From Pegea sp. RAD2-039 (taxonomy: Eukaryota; Chordata; Thaliacea; Salpida; Salpidae), in contig JAQGEQ010000270.1 of the NCBI GenBank assembly GCA_034620365.1, positions 682,001 through 746,000 on the forward strand: a stretch of DNA of 64,000 bases, written 5' to 3'. The translations under genes were made by a program, and so were the position numbers. Every line of letters starts with the position of its first letter. The first letter of the stretch is position 1. Of the stretch, positions 36,180 through 48,338 are shown one piece after another. The notes beneath the pieces were generated by a model that saw only the letters and a program-made list of their open reading frames with translations, was not told the DNA's origin and made no database searches.

Positions 36180-36495
36180 GTATAAAGAAATTCTTTAAAT
36201 CTTAACTGAGTTAAACAAATTTAGAATTACTTTTTTTGAGAACTTGTGTGCTAAACTTAATCATTAAAGAAGTTTAGAAGAGATAATTTTTAACATCAAC
36301 TTTGGTATTTAGTATTTTAAACCTCATTAGCTTCAACATTTCTTTTCACATAATATAACTAATTAATTATATTACTAATTCTCTGATTGAATTACAATCA
36401 GATTCACATATAAATCTGTTTTTAGGTTATAATTTATCTAGTTTTCTTCTAGGTTATGAGATATTGCATATACTATTATGATCAATTCAAGTATT
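36180..36495 (-). repeat. Interspersed repeat A, copy 1 (uninterrupted)
   Basis: Reverse complement closely matches 51862-51957 plus 52383-52570 on the plus strand. Shared strings include CAAAGTTGATGTTAAAAATT, TTTAGCACACAAGTTCTCAA and AACCTAAAAACAGATTTATA. This copy lacks the roughly 425-bp insert present in the other. No coding potential seen, so it is probably a non-autonomous element or segmental duplicate. Confidence 0.8.
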
Positions 36496-37681
36496 TAAAG
36501 GAATTTTTTTAGGTTTTGCAGCCTTGAATACGTTTTGAAACTGAACAATTTATCTATTTAAAACTAAGATGGCCGGAAGCTGGTGGGCTGACTTTTGGTT
36601 AATTTGAATTAAAATTAACAATTTCAAAAACACTAAAAATTCTTAGCTTTGATTATTTCATGATTTCAGTTAGTATTCTCCAAAGTTTCAACTTATAGTC
36701 TGCCATTTATTCAATAGTCTATATGATTTCTTTACAATAAACAATCGACTTTTTTATTGACAAAATCACTAGATTTACAGCTTAAGTTTCAGGTATTAGA
36801 TAAAATCTATCGAACAAAAATGAACTTAAACTTAATTTTTCTATGAAGTTTAGTTTTGTTTCAACTTAAATATGATCTTTACTTTGATGTACTAAAGTTT
36901 TATCACCACTTTTGTGACAATAATAATAGCCAATAAACAAATTTTAGTTTGCTACAAAACTTCGGAAATATTCTTAAAATTAATAATTTTAAAAAATGCG
37001 GTTTAATTTCTGTCAAGTAAATGTTATCTTTAAATTTGTCTTGAAATTATTGTACGAGTTGAGAAATTGTAGAAAAACCAATTTTGACTATATTAAGACC
37101 GAAGGCGTGTCAAACGGCTTCGATCAGTATGAGTAAAAGTCAGCTTCTTACATGTCGATAGTGGCCATTTAGTAAAGTGTTGAAAATATGTTATTTTTTA
37201 AAGAAAGTGTATCCTCAAAATTTTCTATATATTACAAAAAGCTGCGTAAGATTTATAATGTTTTTACATTTTATTATTTCATAGAAAAATGTTTTTAATA
37301 GGGCTCATGTACAACTTTATCAAATGTGTAAAAGTATAACTTTTTGGACTTAGTAAACCTAAACTTAATTCTTATGAAGAATATTCTGATTTGAGTCAAT
37401 TTGCTAATTTATAAAATTCTAATTTAAGCTTCTACTTTGTCTTGCTTTTCTAAAATTAATTTTTATTAAATCTTTTAATCAAATTATTTTGCTATATTTA
37501 GTATTATTATTTTATTTACTTTCTTAAATTACTTTTTATCCTATATGAAATTGTTTACAATAATAAGACTTAAAATAAAGAATAAAAAATTTTTAATCGT
37601 TCTTTTTTTTTTCAAAACTAGGTTCCTACTGATAGACAACAAAATAGAATAACAACTAAGCTTCGGTATTATAAGTTAATC
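36496..37681. other. Intergenic interval upstream of the SLC22-type gene
   Basis: AT-rich. One AAGATGGCCGG string near 36568 opens a 12-codon frame (MAGSWWADFW...) but connects to nothing by phase. It resembles a YY1-type site. No gene is supported. Confidence 0.35.
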
Positions 37682-40600
37682 ATGGTTTTAAAATCTTTAG
37701 CTCTGATTACTGAAATGAAAACATACCAAAGGCGTTTACTTGCTTTACTGGCTTTCTCCACGGTCTTCAATGCAAATCTTGTACTGGTACCTTTAGTAGC
37801 AACTTACATGCCAAAATTTGATTGTAATCTTACCGATTTCCTGGGGTTAAATATGACAGAAATTAAGGTACACAATATATATAAATTAAACAATTTTTTT
37901 TTGTGAGATTTGCTATTTTCATTAAATATTTTTAGGCTCATAATGGCTCATTGGAATTTTTTCTTCCTCTTGAAAACGGAAAATTTTCTTCCTGTTATCA
38001 TTACAACAGAACTTGGAACGATTTCCTGGATCACTTGAAATTCGGCGAAAAACGTAGAATCTTTGAAATTTCTATACTTTTTACCTCAAAATTGCCTACA
38101 GGCTTAATGAAAAACTTTTTTATGCAGATTTTAGTACAGATAAAGTCTTATGTGAAAAACAAATATTTCATTTTGAAAAAGGAGAAACCTCTGCAGCAGT
38201 TGATGTTAGTGAACAATTAATCTAAGATTTTACAAATATCGTTTATTTGATTAGTAATTTGAAATAATTTTGTGAATTACTTTTATAAACTGTATATTTT
38301 CAAACACTTTGAACAACAGATTTTTCCTATCAATATTCTGATTGAATTTTAGTGCATATAACAGTGACAGAATTTTAAAGCTTAACATTTCACTTATTAG
38401 TAGCGCTTTCAACATTTAAAGTACTATCAAAATTTTAATTGCGAAAATTAAAGCAATTTTAACAAGTATTTTAAACTTTTATTTTTAAAATGCTTTGAGG
38501 CAAATTCCACAAAGCATTTTTTTAACTATTATTTGTTAAACTGTTTTTATAGTTTCACATGTACTGTGAAAATGAAAGTAAACTTAAAATGCCAGTTTTG
38601 TTATATATGGTGGGCATGGTCATAGGGTCATTGGCCAGTGGAGTAATTTCAGACAAGTAAAATAAATAAGAAAGATATTTTATAAAACATTATTTAATTC
38701 TGAGATTTATTAAAAAAAACAAAGATAGTTTATACAAAAATAATTCATTATTTCTAAAATTTTTGATACCAACTTTAATAATTGAACAAATTGTAAAAAT
38801 AAAGTTAATAAATAAATTAAAAATATATGTGACCCTAAACTAAAAACTCCAATAAATTCTTGAGTCTAAAATTGCGTTGATTATGAATTTGTAGATTTGG
38901 AAGAAAATTCGTTTTCATTGTTACACAACTAATGCAATTTGTGTTTTACTTTATTACTGGTTTTCTCCCATCTTTTGAGATTTATTGTGCAGTAGTTTTC
39001 ATTTTTGGTTCAACAAGTCTAGTTAATTATATGTCAGCAGTTGTTTTAGGTGAGTTTTCATGTTTAGCAATAATTGCTGAAAATTTAGTCAAGTGTAAAT
39101 ATTTTATTGAAATCTTTTTAGTAATATATATTAAGCATCACATCTAATTAACTGACTTATAAATTTAATGAATAAATTCCCTAAAAAAAGATAATAAATT
39201 GTTGAAACTATCTTTAGGGACAGAGATTTTAGATGAACGAAGAAGAAACTTGTTGACGAGCAGTCTGCAATTTGCTTTTGGTGTTGGTTACATGTTATTT
39301 GCTGGTACAGCTTACGTAGTTAGAGATTGGAGAGAGTTTTATTGGGTTGGTGGAATTTTAGGAATTTTATACATTCCATATATATGGTTAGTAATTTCAA
39401 ACTTGTTTTTCCACTTTTTATCGAAAACATTTCTTTGAAATGAGGTTTATCTTAGGATAATCGATGAATCGCCTCGGTGGTTAAATTCTGTTGGAAGAAA
39501 AGATGAAGCAATAAAAATTCTTAAGAAAATAGCAAAAATAAATAAAGAAGAAACTAATAAGGCTTATTATGTTAATAGCGAAGTAGATAACTTGACACCA
39601 AAGATACAAGTTACTGCATTTTTCCAGAGTAGAGTCCTAACTCTTCGACTTTTGATTGTCATTTCAGCATGGTAAAAATATCTTTATTTCTAAAATTACC
39701 AAATAAATAAATATAAGGGTTAATTATCCGTCTCAATACCAGATTTTTATCTTAGGGTTATGATGAACATCAGCTATTATGGAATTTCTTTATCAACTAA
39801 TCAGTTAAAAGGAAATCGATTTTTAAACTGCTTTTTATCTGGTTTAAGTGAAACAATTTCGTATGTTATCGCTTACCTTGTTATTGAAAATTATGGAAGG
39901 AGAAATACATACATTATTAGCACTTTAGTAGCGGCAGTTTTGATTGGAGTAACTCCTTATTTAGGTTTTAGTAAGTACACTTAAACATTTTTTCAATCAA
40001 CACTTAATAATAAAGCTATCATTAAAAGTTAGTAGAAAAATTTGACCATGATTACAATAAAATGATGTTTTTAATAGACTATAGTGAAAATAATCAATGA
40101 AACTAGAATTTAAGCCATAAATAGTAAATTAATTCCTTTTACTTCATTAGAAATCTTTTGCACAAATTGCTTAGTGGCAGCTGTAACTTAAGCAAAGCAC
40201 TTATGTGGGATCTTTATCATTATTGTTTTCAGCTCTGCATTTATTTCAATTATTCAAGCAAATATCAAACAGCTTATTTTTATATTTCTATGCCCCGAAG
40301 TAAAATATTTTAATCTTTTTAACCACATATTTTGTAAATAAATAAAAGTACTTTTAAAAAGCCAAAGATTCTTCTTTAATAGTTAAAATTTTGAGTTTAA
40401 ACTTATAACTAAAAGAAATCTATTAATCAAACTGAATATGAATATATTAAATTTATATAACAACTGAATGTTTAGAAATTATGAGCTGGCCTCTCTGAAA
40501 GTTTGTTATTATCTGCAAAATGAAAATCAATTTTTTTTTTTCAGTAAGTGCCCCTCTTGAAATTATATCATCTATATTAAGTAAATTCTTCATTTCTGTA

Positions 40601-41208
40601 AGCTTCTCTATAATTTACGTCATAACGCCTGAAATCTTCCCAACGCCTTTAAGGCACACTAGCAGTTCAATTGCATCCGGAATATCTCGTTTAGGAGGAG
40701 TTATTCTTTCGTTCATTCTTTATCAAGGTAAAAGTCTGAAGTATTGATGTTTTACACAAAAATATTTGTCGTCAAAGTTATAAAAGTAACAAATTTAAAG
40801 GCTGACTCTATTTTGATTAAACAACTTAGATCAGTTTATCACATCTCCAATTATTGGATCTACAATCTTTGTTGTCACTCTATGGATGTTCCTGGTTCCA
40901 GAAAGTCATAATGTTGAACTACCTGATACCATTAAAGAGGCTGCTAAAATGAAGAAAAATGTTCTGACATTTGGGTGAGTAATTTTTACTCTGAGTATCG
41001 ACTTTTTGCAATTATTTAAAAATGACTCTATAATTAACTATATTATGAGAAAAAAAACAGAGTGAAATTGCTGTGCAATCTTATAAACTAAATTATTTAC
41101 TTACTAAAAAAGATTTTAATCATTACAATTTCTTACAGAGGTTTAAAATGTTTTAATAAATCTTCGAATCAAACAGAAATTGAAGAGGCTGATCAATTTG
41201 TCAAATAA
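37682..41208 (+). CDS. SLC22-family organic ion transporter
   Basis: Major-facilitator solute carrier of the plasma membrane, organic cation/anion (SLC22) type; substrate not predictable. Eleven exons: 37682-37867, 37936-38053, 38128-38204, 38553-38656, about 38895-39049, 39219-39385, 39456-39671, 39757-39972, 40544-40727, about 40829-40976, 41140-41208. TM1 is followed by a large glycosylatable loop (NRT, NGS) with Cys. The loop ends GETSAAVD-FHMYC, the counterpart of the family's TxFDLVC. MFS motif A is GVISDKFGRK. The family signature is ESPRWL...GRKDEAIKIL. A later block is ITPEIFPTPLRHTSSSIASG and the end is VPESHNVELPDTIKEA. Exon 3 is reached through a 74-nt intron with a CTTTTTTATGCAG acceptor; reading straight on from exon 2 gives a wrong frame. 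The start could be the second Met (MKTYQRR). Confidence 0.9.
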
Positions 41209-42143
41209 GTATCTTTAGGTTTGAAGTTTAATGCCTTGTCGAAACATAGTTTAAAATCTAATCACTAGTATGGTTAAACTGTATATATGAGTAAATTTCT
41301 AAGGCGTTATCTGACATTTTTGTAGGACTAAAATACGATAAATTGAGCTTTTAATGCGAATGCCTAAAAACACTAACTAAACCGACAACTAAACTATTTC
41401 AATCAAACTTTCTACTTTTGTTTAAATAATTGATAATGTAAACTTTAAGAAACTATCCTTAAAGTTATCTTGTTTAAACCATCTATTGTTTTAAACACAA
41501 TTAAATCCTCTGATAAGAGAAACTTGACTTTCTGAGTTGTTTAGCAAAAGTATTTCAAACTGTAAAATTTAAACCAATCGAGTTACTTTTATGAACTATA
41601 TGCTTTGTAAGTGGCTTTGCCCTTGTATAAAATGTTTAGTCTCCAATTGATTGAAAATATCTAAATTTGTTTAATCTACAGCATGCAACAACTGTTTGTA
41701 AATTAGTTGCTGTAAACGATCATCTTACAGAGGAAAAATTCAACTTATAATTGTTTGTTTATTTAATGTTGCATGACATATGTGTATTTGTGATAGCTGT
41801 AATTCAAAATAGTATTAATTTGTGTGCGCAAAACCTAAATGAAAATTCAGCTAAACTTTATGAAACTTAATTGTAATAAACTTAGCATAAGAGAACAGTT
41901 TTCAATATTCTATTTTCGAAGAAAAAATTTAGATGACAAAATTTAGATAATTATCGTATTTGTAGTTTGTTTTTATCAACCGTTATCAAGTACTTCAATC
42001 GTACAACCGATTGAATGAAGTATTAGCTAAAATCAAGTAATCGAAAACAATTATATTTCAAAGAGATTGTTTCCAAATAGTAAAAAATAACTTTACAGTT
42101 TGAAAGTTAAACAAAATAAGAATTAGAAAGAGACCTAAGAATT
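41209..42143. other. Convergent 3' flanks
   Basis: AT-rich gap between the SLC22-type gene (+) and PTDSS2 (-). Nothing else recognised. Confidence 0.45.
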
Positions 42144-43520
42144 TTAAGAAGTTTGAATTCTTGTTGATAAATGTTTAATGTGGGCATGTTTGCTGGCAGA
42201 GTATTCGTTCTCTGAAAAACTTTCCTCGCTATTATCACAACTTCTAGGCGTTTTAACTTTACTGCTTCTGGTATAACTGAACAAAAGGTTTCTCCAAAAT
42301 ACTTTAAATCGTGGAAACTTCATCTGAAACTTCCATACAGACCAAACGACATAGATAAGAAATATTGTGGCCCACATGTACTGAATATGACGAGGGAAAG
42401 GTTTCTTCAAAGTATTTATCCCAAATTTGATAACTAGAAGAAGTTCAGTAATAATAACAGCACAAGTAATCCAGCTTTGCTGCCCAAAAGTTTTTGAATG
42501 TCCACTTCCGTAATCGTAAGCTTCTCTCACTGAAACAGCGCCCCAAAACATGAAAAAAACTAAACGTACAAGCACCAGAGGATTTTCCGGTGGCACCCAT
42601 AAGACAAACTTCAGATAGAATGTATTCAATTCCGCAAGTAAAAAAAATAAAGTCACAAATGATACAAAAAACCAACGGTAAAGGTTAGTTGTGGGGCTCC
42701 AAGTAAAACTAACCCAACTATAAGGACCAAATTGTGCAAAGACACGTTTCAGTTTACCTTTATATGAAGAAATATTGAAAAGACCAGACCATTTATAGGT
42801 TTTAATAGAGAGGTGTTTACAACATTTCATTCCAAAATAAATCCCTAAACCGTTACAAAGCAGAAAATCCAGAATCCAGTGATCCCACCAACATTCAGAA
42901 AAATTAGGGAGTTGATGCTCAAAGGTGTATTCCAACAGTTCAAAACCAAAACTGATCACATTAGCGAGCCAAATATCTCGTAGAATAAGAGTCTTAAAAA
43001 ACCAACCGAAAAAGTGGGCAGGAACAAACCCATCCATTTTAGTGAGAATGTTATGAAGAGGACCATCAGGATGGTTTGTGTCCCACAGAGTACATTGGTT
43101 TCCATAGGCAGTAAAATCGATTTCTTTATTTAAATTAGAGTCGATAAAAGTCAGCAGTTGTCTTGCATCGTCAAGAGTTTGAAAGAGCAAAAACACTAGG
43201 CCTAGTTCATATAAAACGCTGAAGCAAAGCAAAAGTCTCCAAAAGGCAGGATGAGGCCGAATGAAAGGTCCATCTTTCGCTTGTGTGATTCCAAAAGCTA
43301 AAAACATAAAAGAAGAAGCTAAAATACCTCTTTTTAGATTATATTTCCAGTCTGATGACTGTTCTTCTAGGAAAACTACATATATAAGCGCACATATGAC
43401 AATAACGAGTACTGTAAATGAATGAGCCTGCCAGAAAAAACTATTTGTTCCATCATCATAGACTATACTTTCTGAGTTTCTTCGTTTCATCGGCTGTCTT
43501 ATCAGAGTCTGTGATTTCAT
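42144..43520 (-). CDS. PTDSS2: Phosphatidylserine synthase 2 (single exon)
   Basis: ER/MAM multi-pass enzyme that exchanges the head group of phosphatidylethanolamine for L-serine. 458 residues. Highly conserved family blocks are YDDGTNSFFWQAHSFTVLVI, KRGILASSFMFLAFGITQAK then DGPFIRPHPAFWR, DGFVPAHFFGW, EHQLPNFSECWWDHWILD, CNGLGIYFGMK and LAELNTFYLKFVLWVPPENP. Similarity to the YDDGTN and ECWWDHW blocks favours PTDSS2 over PTDSS1. About nine hydrophobic segments are visible. The tail is polar and ends SKHAHIKHLSTRIQTS. No introns, whereas both flanking genes have many. The start ATG at 43520 precedes a basic N-terminus (RQPMKRR). Confidence 0.95.
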   Translation of the reverse strand: MKSQTLIRQPMKRRNSESIVYDDGTNSFFWQAHSFTVLVIVICALIYVVFLEEQSSDWKYNLKRGILASSFMFLAFGITQAKDGPFIRPHPAFWRLLLCFSVLYELGLVFLLFQTLDDARQLLTFIDSNLNKEIDFTAYGNQCTLWDTNHPDGPLHNILTKMDGFVPAHFFGWFFKTLILRDIWLANVISFGFELLEYTFEHQLPNFSECWWDHWILDFLLCNGLGIYFGMKCCKHLSIKTYKWSGLFNISSYKGKLKRVFAQFGPYSWVSFTWSPTTNLYRWFFVSFVTLFFLLAELNTFYLKFVLWVPPENPLVLVRLVFFMFWGAVSVREAYDYGSGHSKTFGQQSWITCAVIITELLLVIKFGINTLKKPFPRHIQYMWATIFLIYVVWSVWKFQMKFPRFKVFWRNLLFSYTRSSKVKTPRSCDNSEESFSENEYSASKHAHIKHLSTRIQTS

Positions 43521-45740
43521 TGTTAAATGTCTTGAAAATTTTCACAAATTATTTTTCTATAATAGATTCAAAAAGTATATTTGCATTTAAAAAACTGAAA
43601 ATATAAATATCATCATCTTAAATATAAACTTTCAAAAACATGCAAACTTATAAAAGCTTTTTAGTTTTAAAATAATTTTTTGCTATAAGCATAAATCAAA
43701 GAAAATTAAATATAAGTGAAAATATTTCTACAATACAAAATTCATTAGTATTTGAGAAATCATGTTTGAACCAATTAAATATACTGAAAATACATTTCTA
43801 TAGAAAATCAATAATTTGTTTTTTAACCAAAATCCATCAAAGTTTTGGATAAATTAGAAACAGTGATTCATTTATTCACTAGTTTAGTTATTTTAGTCAA
43901 CAAGCTTCCCGTATAAACTCAAAAACAAAATATTTTTTAGAAATGAAATCTACTGAATGAAAATGTAACAAAAAGCAAATGAGTAAAAAAAATGAGAACC
44001 ACTTACAAGTCATCTAAAATTACTTCTTTTTTAGAATTTAGTTTGTCAATTTTGAAAAATAAATTTTATCAAAATTAATAGGATAAATTTTCATACAACT
44101 TAAAAAAACATGTCAAAAAAATTATCCAAAAACATTAGTTTATTAATTATTTAGTATATTTCTATCATCACCAAAAAATTGCCAAAAATTATACTTGAAA
44201 AAATAACATTTTTATATGTTAAAATCAGTATTCAAAAGTCAAACTATTTAACAAAAACAACTAAAGATAAAGATCTAAATTAAACTTTCTAAGTTGGCCA
44301 ACCTTTAAATTATATAAAATCATCATTTAATTATATTACAAAAGTGTCTAAGTAAAAGTTGAATTCTAAAATTAATTACAAAAAACACATCAATTAATAA
44401 TTAATAAAAATATATATAACAAATAATTAAATTTGGAAAACAATATATTCCATTATAGAACTTTTCAAATATAAAATTTTAATCTGCTAAAAATAATTTT
44501 TTAAGTAAATTTTAACTAACAATTTGAAATTTACATAATCAGAAAATTATTGATAAAAATTATGAATTTTTAGTTTAAGCACAAACTTAAAAACATTTGT
44601 TTAAAAAATAATATAATAAAAGTATATAAATCTAAATAAAATAAATCTATAAATGAATGAAAAATATCATGAAGTATGCAAAAAAACTATAAATCTAAAA
44701 CTTTGTTGGCTAAAAATGTAAAAATAGATATTTATAGAAAAAAATTGTAACCACTAATATTTGTTTAAACAAACTAAAATACAACATTAACAAACTCATT
44801 TTTAGCATTGTATAAACATTTTTAAATATATAAAATATAATATTTATAGCTCAAAATTAAAAAAAAAACGTTTCACTAAAATTAATAAAAAGGAATTAGG
44901 TTTAGAAAAATAAAAAAAGTTTATTTGTAAAATCAAAGTTGGTAAGTAAATTGACATCCTTTTTTTTAACTGTTTGGTCTCAAAAGTTTAACTAAATATA
45001 AAACATAAATGTTTACGACGCAAACAAAAAGTGTAGATGAAAAACACAATCAAACAAATATTTGGAAACATTTAATTTACGAATTGTTACTTCCAAGCTA
45101 GATCACTCACATAACTGAGAAAATAAAATAAATAGAATATTGTGTTGTAAAAACTAGAGCAAATATCCAGGCATGAGCTGTGTTGAGCTTATGGCTGAAT
45201 TTTATAATGTATACAACCTTCACACTATTTTTTTTTGACATTTAATCAAAACATTTAGAGGAAAAAACAATATTCGAATTTTAATGATTACTCATAAAAA
45301 TTTTAGGCTGAAGCTTAAATTTTTTTAATAGGATGACGTAATTTATAAGTCCTAAATAAACCCTTGTTGCTGAACAGTAGAAACTTCGGTGTATAGTTTC
45401 AGCATAACAATAAAAAATTTTGATTGTTAAGTCAATTAGGTTTAAATCTTGATCTATATTTTCTAAACATTTATCAACAATCTAGAAAAAAATAATCATA
45501 TTGAGCTTGGTTGCTGAGATTAATTAGAAGTCGATTGCTTGGCGTAGCAGAATACCTGTTTTAATAGCCGTACATTTTCATTATTTAAGTATGTACTAAA
45601 TGTAAATATTACTACACAGTTGTGAGTTAATTTTGTACATCAATAAAGATAGTTTGTCAATGATTTCTTAGTAATGAGCTCAAAATTGTTTTTAAGTTAT
45701 GAAATTTTCATAAATCACTTTTTTAATGTAATTTTTTAAC
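43521..45740. other. Gene-poor, extremely AT-rich interval
   Basis: Upstream flank of PTDSS2. 44.0-44.95 kb is almost pure A/T with poly-A and ATAT runs. No open frame with coding character, no gene and no recognisable repeat unit. Confidence 0.5.
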
Positions 45741-45905
45741 CTCTTAAGACCACTATAGTGGTCCGAGGTTTGAGCAGTCGAGAAAGAATTTATTATAGCT
45801 CCTCCGCCGCTCAGGCATCATGCCTATAGTCATAAATCATAGTAATCGTACTCTGAAACAAATAAACTCTTTCCTCAATCATGCCACTATAGTGACATGG
45901 TGTCT
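45740..45905. repeat. Palindrome-bearing segment (CACTATAGTG)
   Basis: GACCACTATAGTGGTC at 45748-45763 is a perfect palindrome. It is extended by CCTC/GAGG arms. A second related GCCACTATAGTGAC lies near 45885. Between them the sequence is locally GC-rich (CTCCTCCGCCGCTCAGGC). This may be one end of the mobile element whose other parts are at 45920-46100. Confidence 0.6.
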
Positions 45906-45914
45906 CCTTTTTTT

Positions 45915-46100
45915 ATATATATAAATGCGAAGGAGGGTGCCTAAAGAGAGCACATCTCGCTAACATACATTCTCACGAGTTTTTTGGTTTTTCTCAGTTT
46001 TATAAATATGTCTCCACCAAGGGTCGAACCCGGTACTTCCTAGCTAGAAGTTCCTTGTAGCTAGGTGTAGTGACCGCTTCGCCACCAAGCAGGACATTTT
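45915..46100 (-). mobile_element. tRNA-derived SINE-like element, most complete copy
   Basis: On the minus strand from about 46095 the sequence has a tRNA-like head with an A box (TGGCGAAGCGG) and a B box (GGTTCGACCC). Between them is a perfect 8-bp hairpin (CCTAGCTA/TAGCTAGG). A linker follows, then the core shared with 20603-20660 and 52210-52270 (TTAGCGAGATGTGCTC onward to CACCCTCCTTCGCATTTAT). The acceptor stem is not complementary, so it is not a working tRNA gene. Size and layout are those of a Pol III SINE. Confidence 0.65.
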
Positions 46101-48338
46101 TTAAATGATCGTAGCAAGCAAACTCACCCAGATAGGGTTATTGATGGTATTTAAATTATAATTCTGCAAAGTTTGAGTTTACCGCTAAGAGCGCGGTCAA
46201 ACTACAATTTTTTGGCAGTCATATCCGAGGGTTTTTAGCATAAAAACGCAGCTTATACTATTGATGCCTCACACCAAATTAATTTACCTTTCCACTTTTC
46301 AAATGATGTCTTCTAATTGTTTATGATCTTTTATTATACTCAAAAAGTGAAGCTAATTTGAAACAACTATTACAAAAGATTATATTTTAAAGCTCATCTC
46401 TGTAAAGTTTGAAAACTCTTACAAAAGTGATAAAAATAGTAGTGAATTAGTCAACATAATTAGCGAGTAATCTTTGTAATCTTAACCAGTAATACTTTTA
46501 AAGTCGCAAAATCAAAAAAGGTTGTTGCTTAAATTTCAGGTGCTTTCTTTACTTTTTCGTATTTCCCTTTTCATTTTTGTGTCTTCCAAAATAAATACTT
46601 TAACCATTGAATGATATTTATAAACACTAAATGCAAATGTATTAAGAAATAAATCCTCTCTTGTCAATAAAAATACTTACTTATATTCTTAATGCTGTGA
46701 TTTAGAACATTTACCTTGATTTTTAATATTACTGAACTTACCACTTTATAGTAAGTTATTATAAATAAGGTGATATTAATGAACTTACGGTATAACAAAA
46801 CGATATACTTTACGACTGCACACAGAGTGCTTAATAAGGGAAAGTTCAAGTCATATAAGTAAGATACTGATTTTTAAGAAAATAAGTTTCTTACTAAAAA
46901 GATCACTAGTCTGGTTAGTATTCAAATCTAAAGCTTCTGTTTAGGTTCAAGACGAGATCACAATCTAACCAAGAAAAACAAAATTTACTGAACCATTAAC
47001 TAATAAAGCTCATCGTTATTATTTATGATAAGGCAAAATTAAATTATCAGCAGTATGTTTTATTTTAAAATCATATAGAATATAAAACTTACCATAAGGC
47101 TTATAAGAGAAAAAATTATTTTACAATGTTTTAGTTTAATATGATTTGTCTTATCTGTCTTATTTTACTAAAATGTCGCTTTACATAAAGAACAATTTTG
47201 TATATATGTTAACTTTTATGTTGAAACATCTAACCTTGAGTTAGTTTTTCTCGGTTTCATGCGCTTCTTAGTTAGTCTCACTAAATATATATTTTTTTAT
47301 CGCTTCGTAATTTACATAGCTTTTATTTATGTATTTTTTGTAATTACATCAATTTTAACAAAATTTTGTAAATTAAAATTCACTTTTAGTTCCTTTTTAA
47401 AATATTGTTTTTCTATCTAGTAATTTATTTTTAAACTTGTTAAGTATTCAAGCAAGCTTTTGTTCTCGTGATCTTTTACAATTTTATAAATGATTATTAT
47501 GTTGCAAATTTTGTATAAGTTATAATTAAAAAAAACTTTTATTGATATAATTTATTAAAAATGTTATTATTCGGTTTAATATTTGTATTACTTCTATTAA
47601 ATACTAATTTGATATTTGAGTACTTTCTTATCTAATATAAATTTGCATCAAATTATTTTTAGTCATTATTCTTATACTATTGTTTTATAAAAGTATTCTG
47701 AAATTATAATTTTTATATATTACTACTAGATTTAATTTATAAGTTTTGTTACTACAAACTTGTTTGAAAATATAAAATAGAATTATTTTGAATTTTATTT
47801 TAGAACTCAAATTTAACTTTAATATGTTATCTTATGTACTTTATTCTACATTTAAAGCTATCATAAAGTTGGGTTCTGTTTATTTTTCATATAAATTTTT
47901 CTGAAGCCTAATAACATCCATGATTTGAAATTACTTTTAAAATGATGTTTTAAATAATTTGTTATAAGCTTTTTTATTTATAACTATGAGTTTAAAGTAT
48001 ATGTGTTGCATTGATATAATTTTTATAGTCTATATATTTGAAGCAATTTTTTGTTTAAGTTTTCAATTGATTTTTGTTTCAATACAATTTCTATGATAGA
48101 TGGAATAAGATTTACTTTTCTTAAAACTAAGAAATGCTTAAAAATGTGATATCAGTTTGTAATTATTGTTTGAAATTTTGATATATCTTTAATATGTAGA
48201 CTTATAGATTAGTTTTCATTTATATGTTTGCATTTATATTGATTAACTTTTATTAGATTTTTCCATCAATAACTTTTTGTTCTTTTTTAATTTTAGGTTT
48301 CTTATTATTTTGATTTCTGTTTAAAAAAAGTCTTGAAG
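46101..48338. other. Intergenic interval
   Basis: AT-rich flank of the acidic-repeat gene. No gene, RNA or repeat recognised. Confidence 0.45.

Noticed and set aside
36560-36610. Small first exon MAGSWWADFW
   Set aside because: No downstream exon joins in phase with any recognisable protein; it may only be a YY1-like site.
38053-38220. Reading SLC22 exon 2 straight through to a stop at about 38220
   Set aside because: It gives a basic non-family sequence. Splicing 38053 to 38128 restores the family loop and joins in phase to the FHMYCEN exon.
46014-46097. Functional tRNA gene
   Set aside because: A and B boxes are present, but acceptor and T stems do not pair and the anticodon arm is an 8-bp hairpin. 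A SINE head is more likely.
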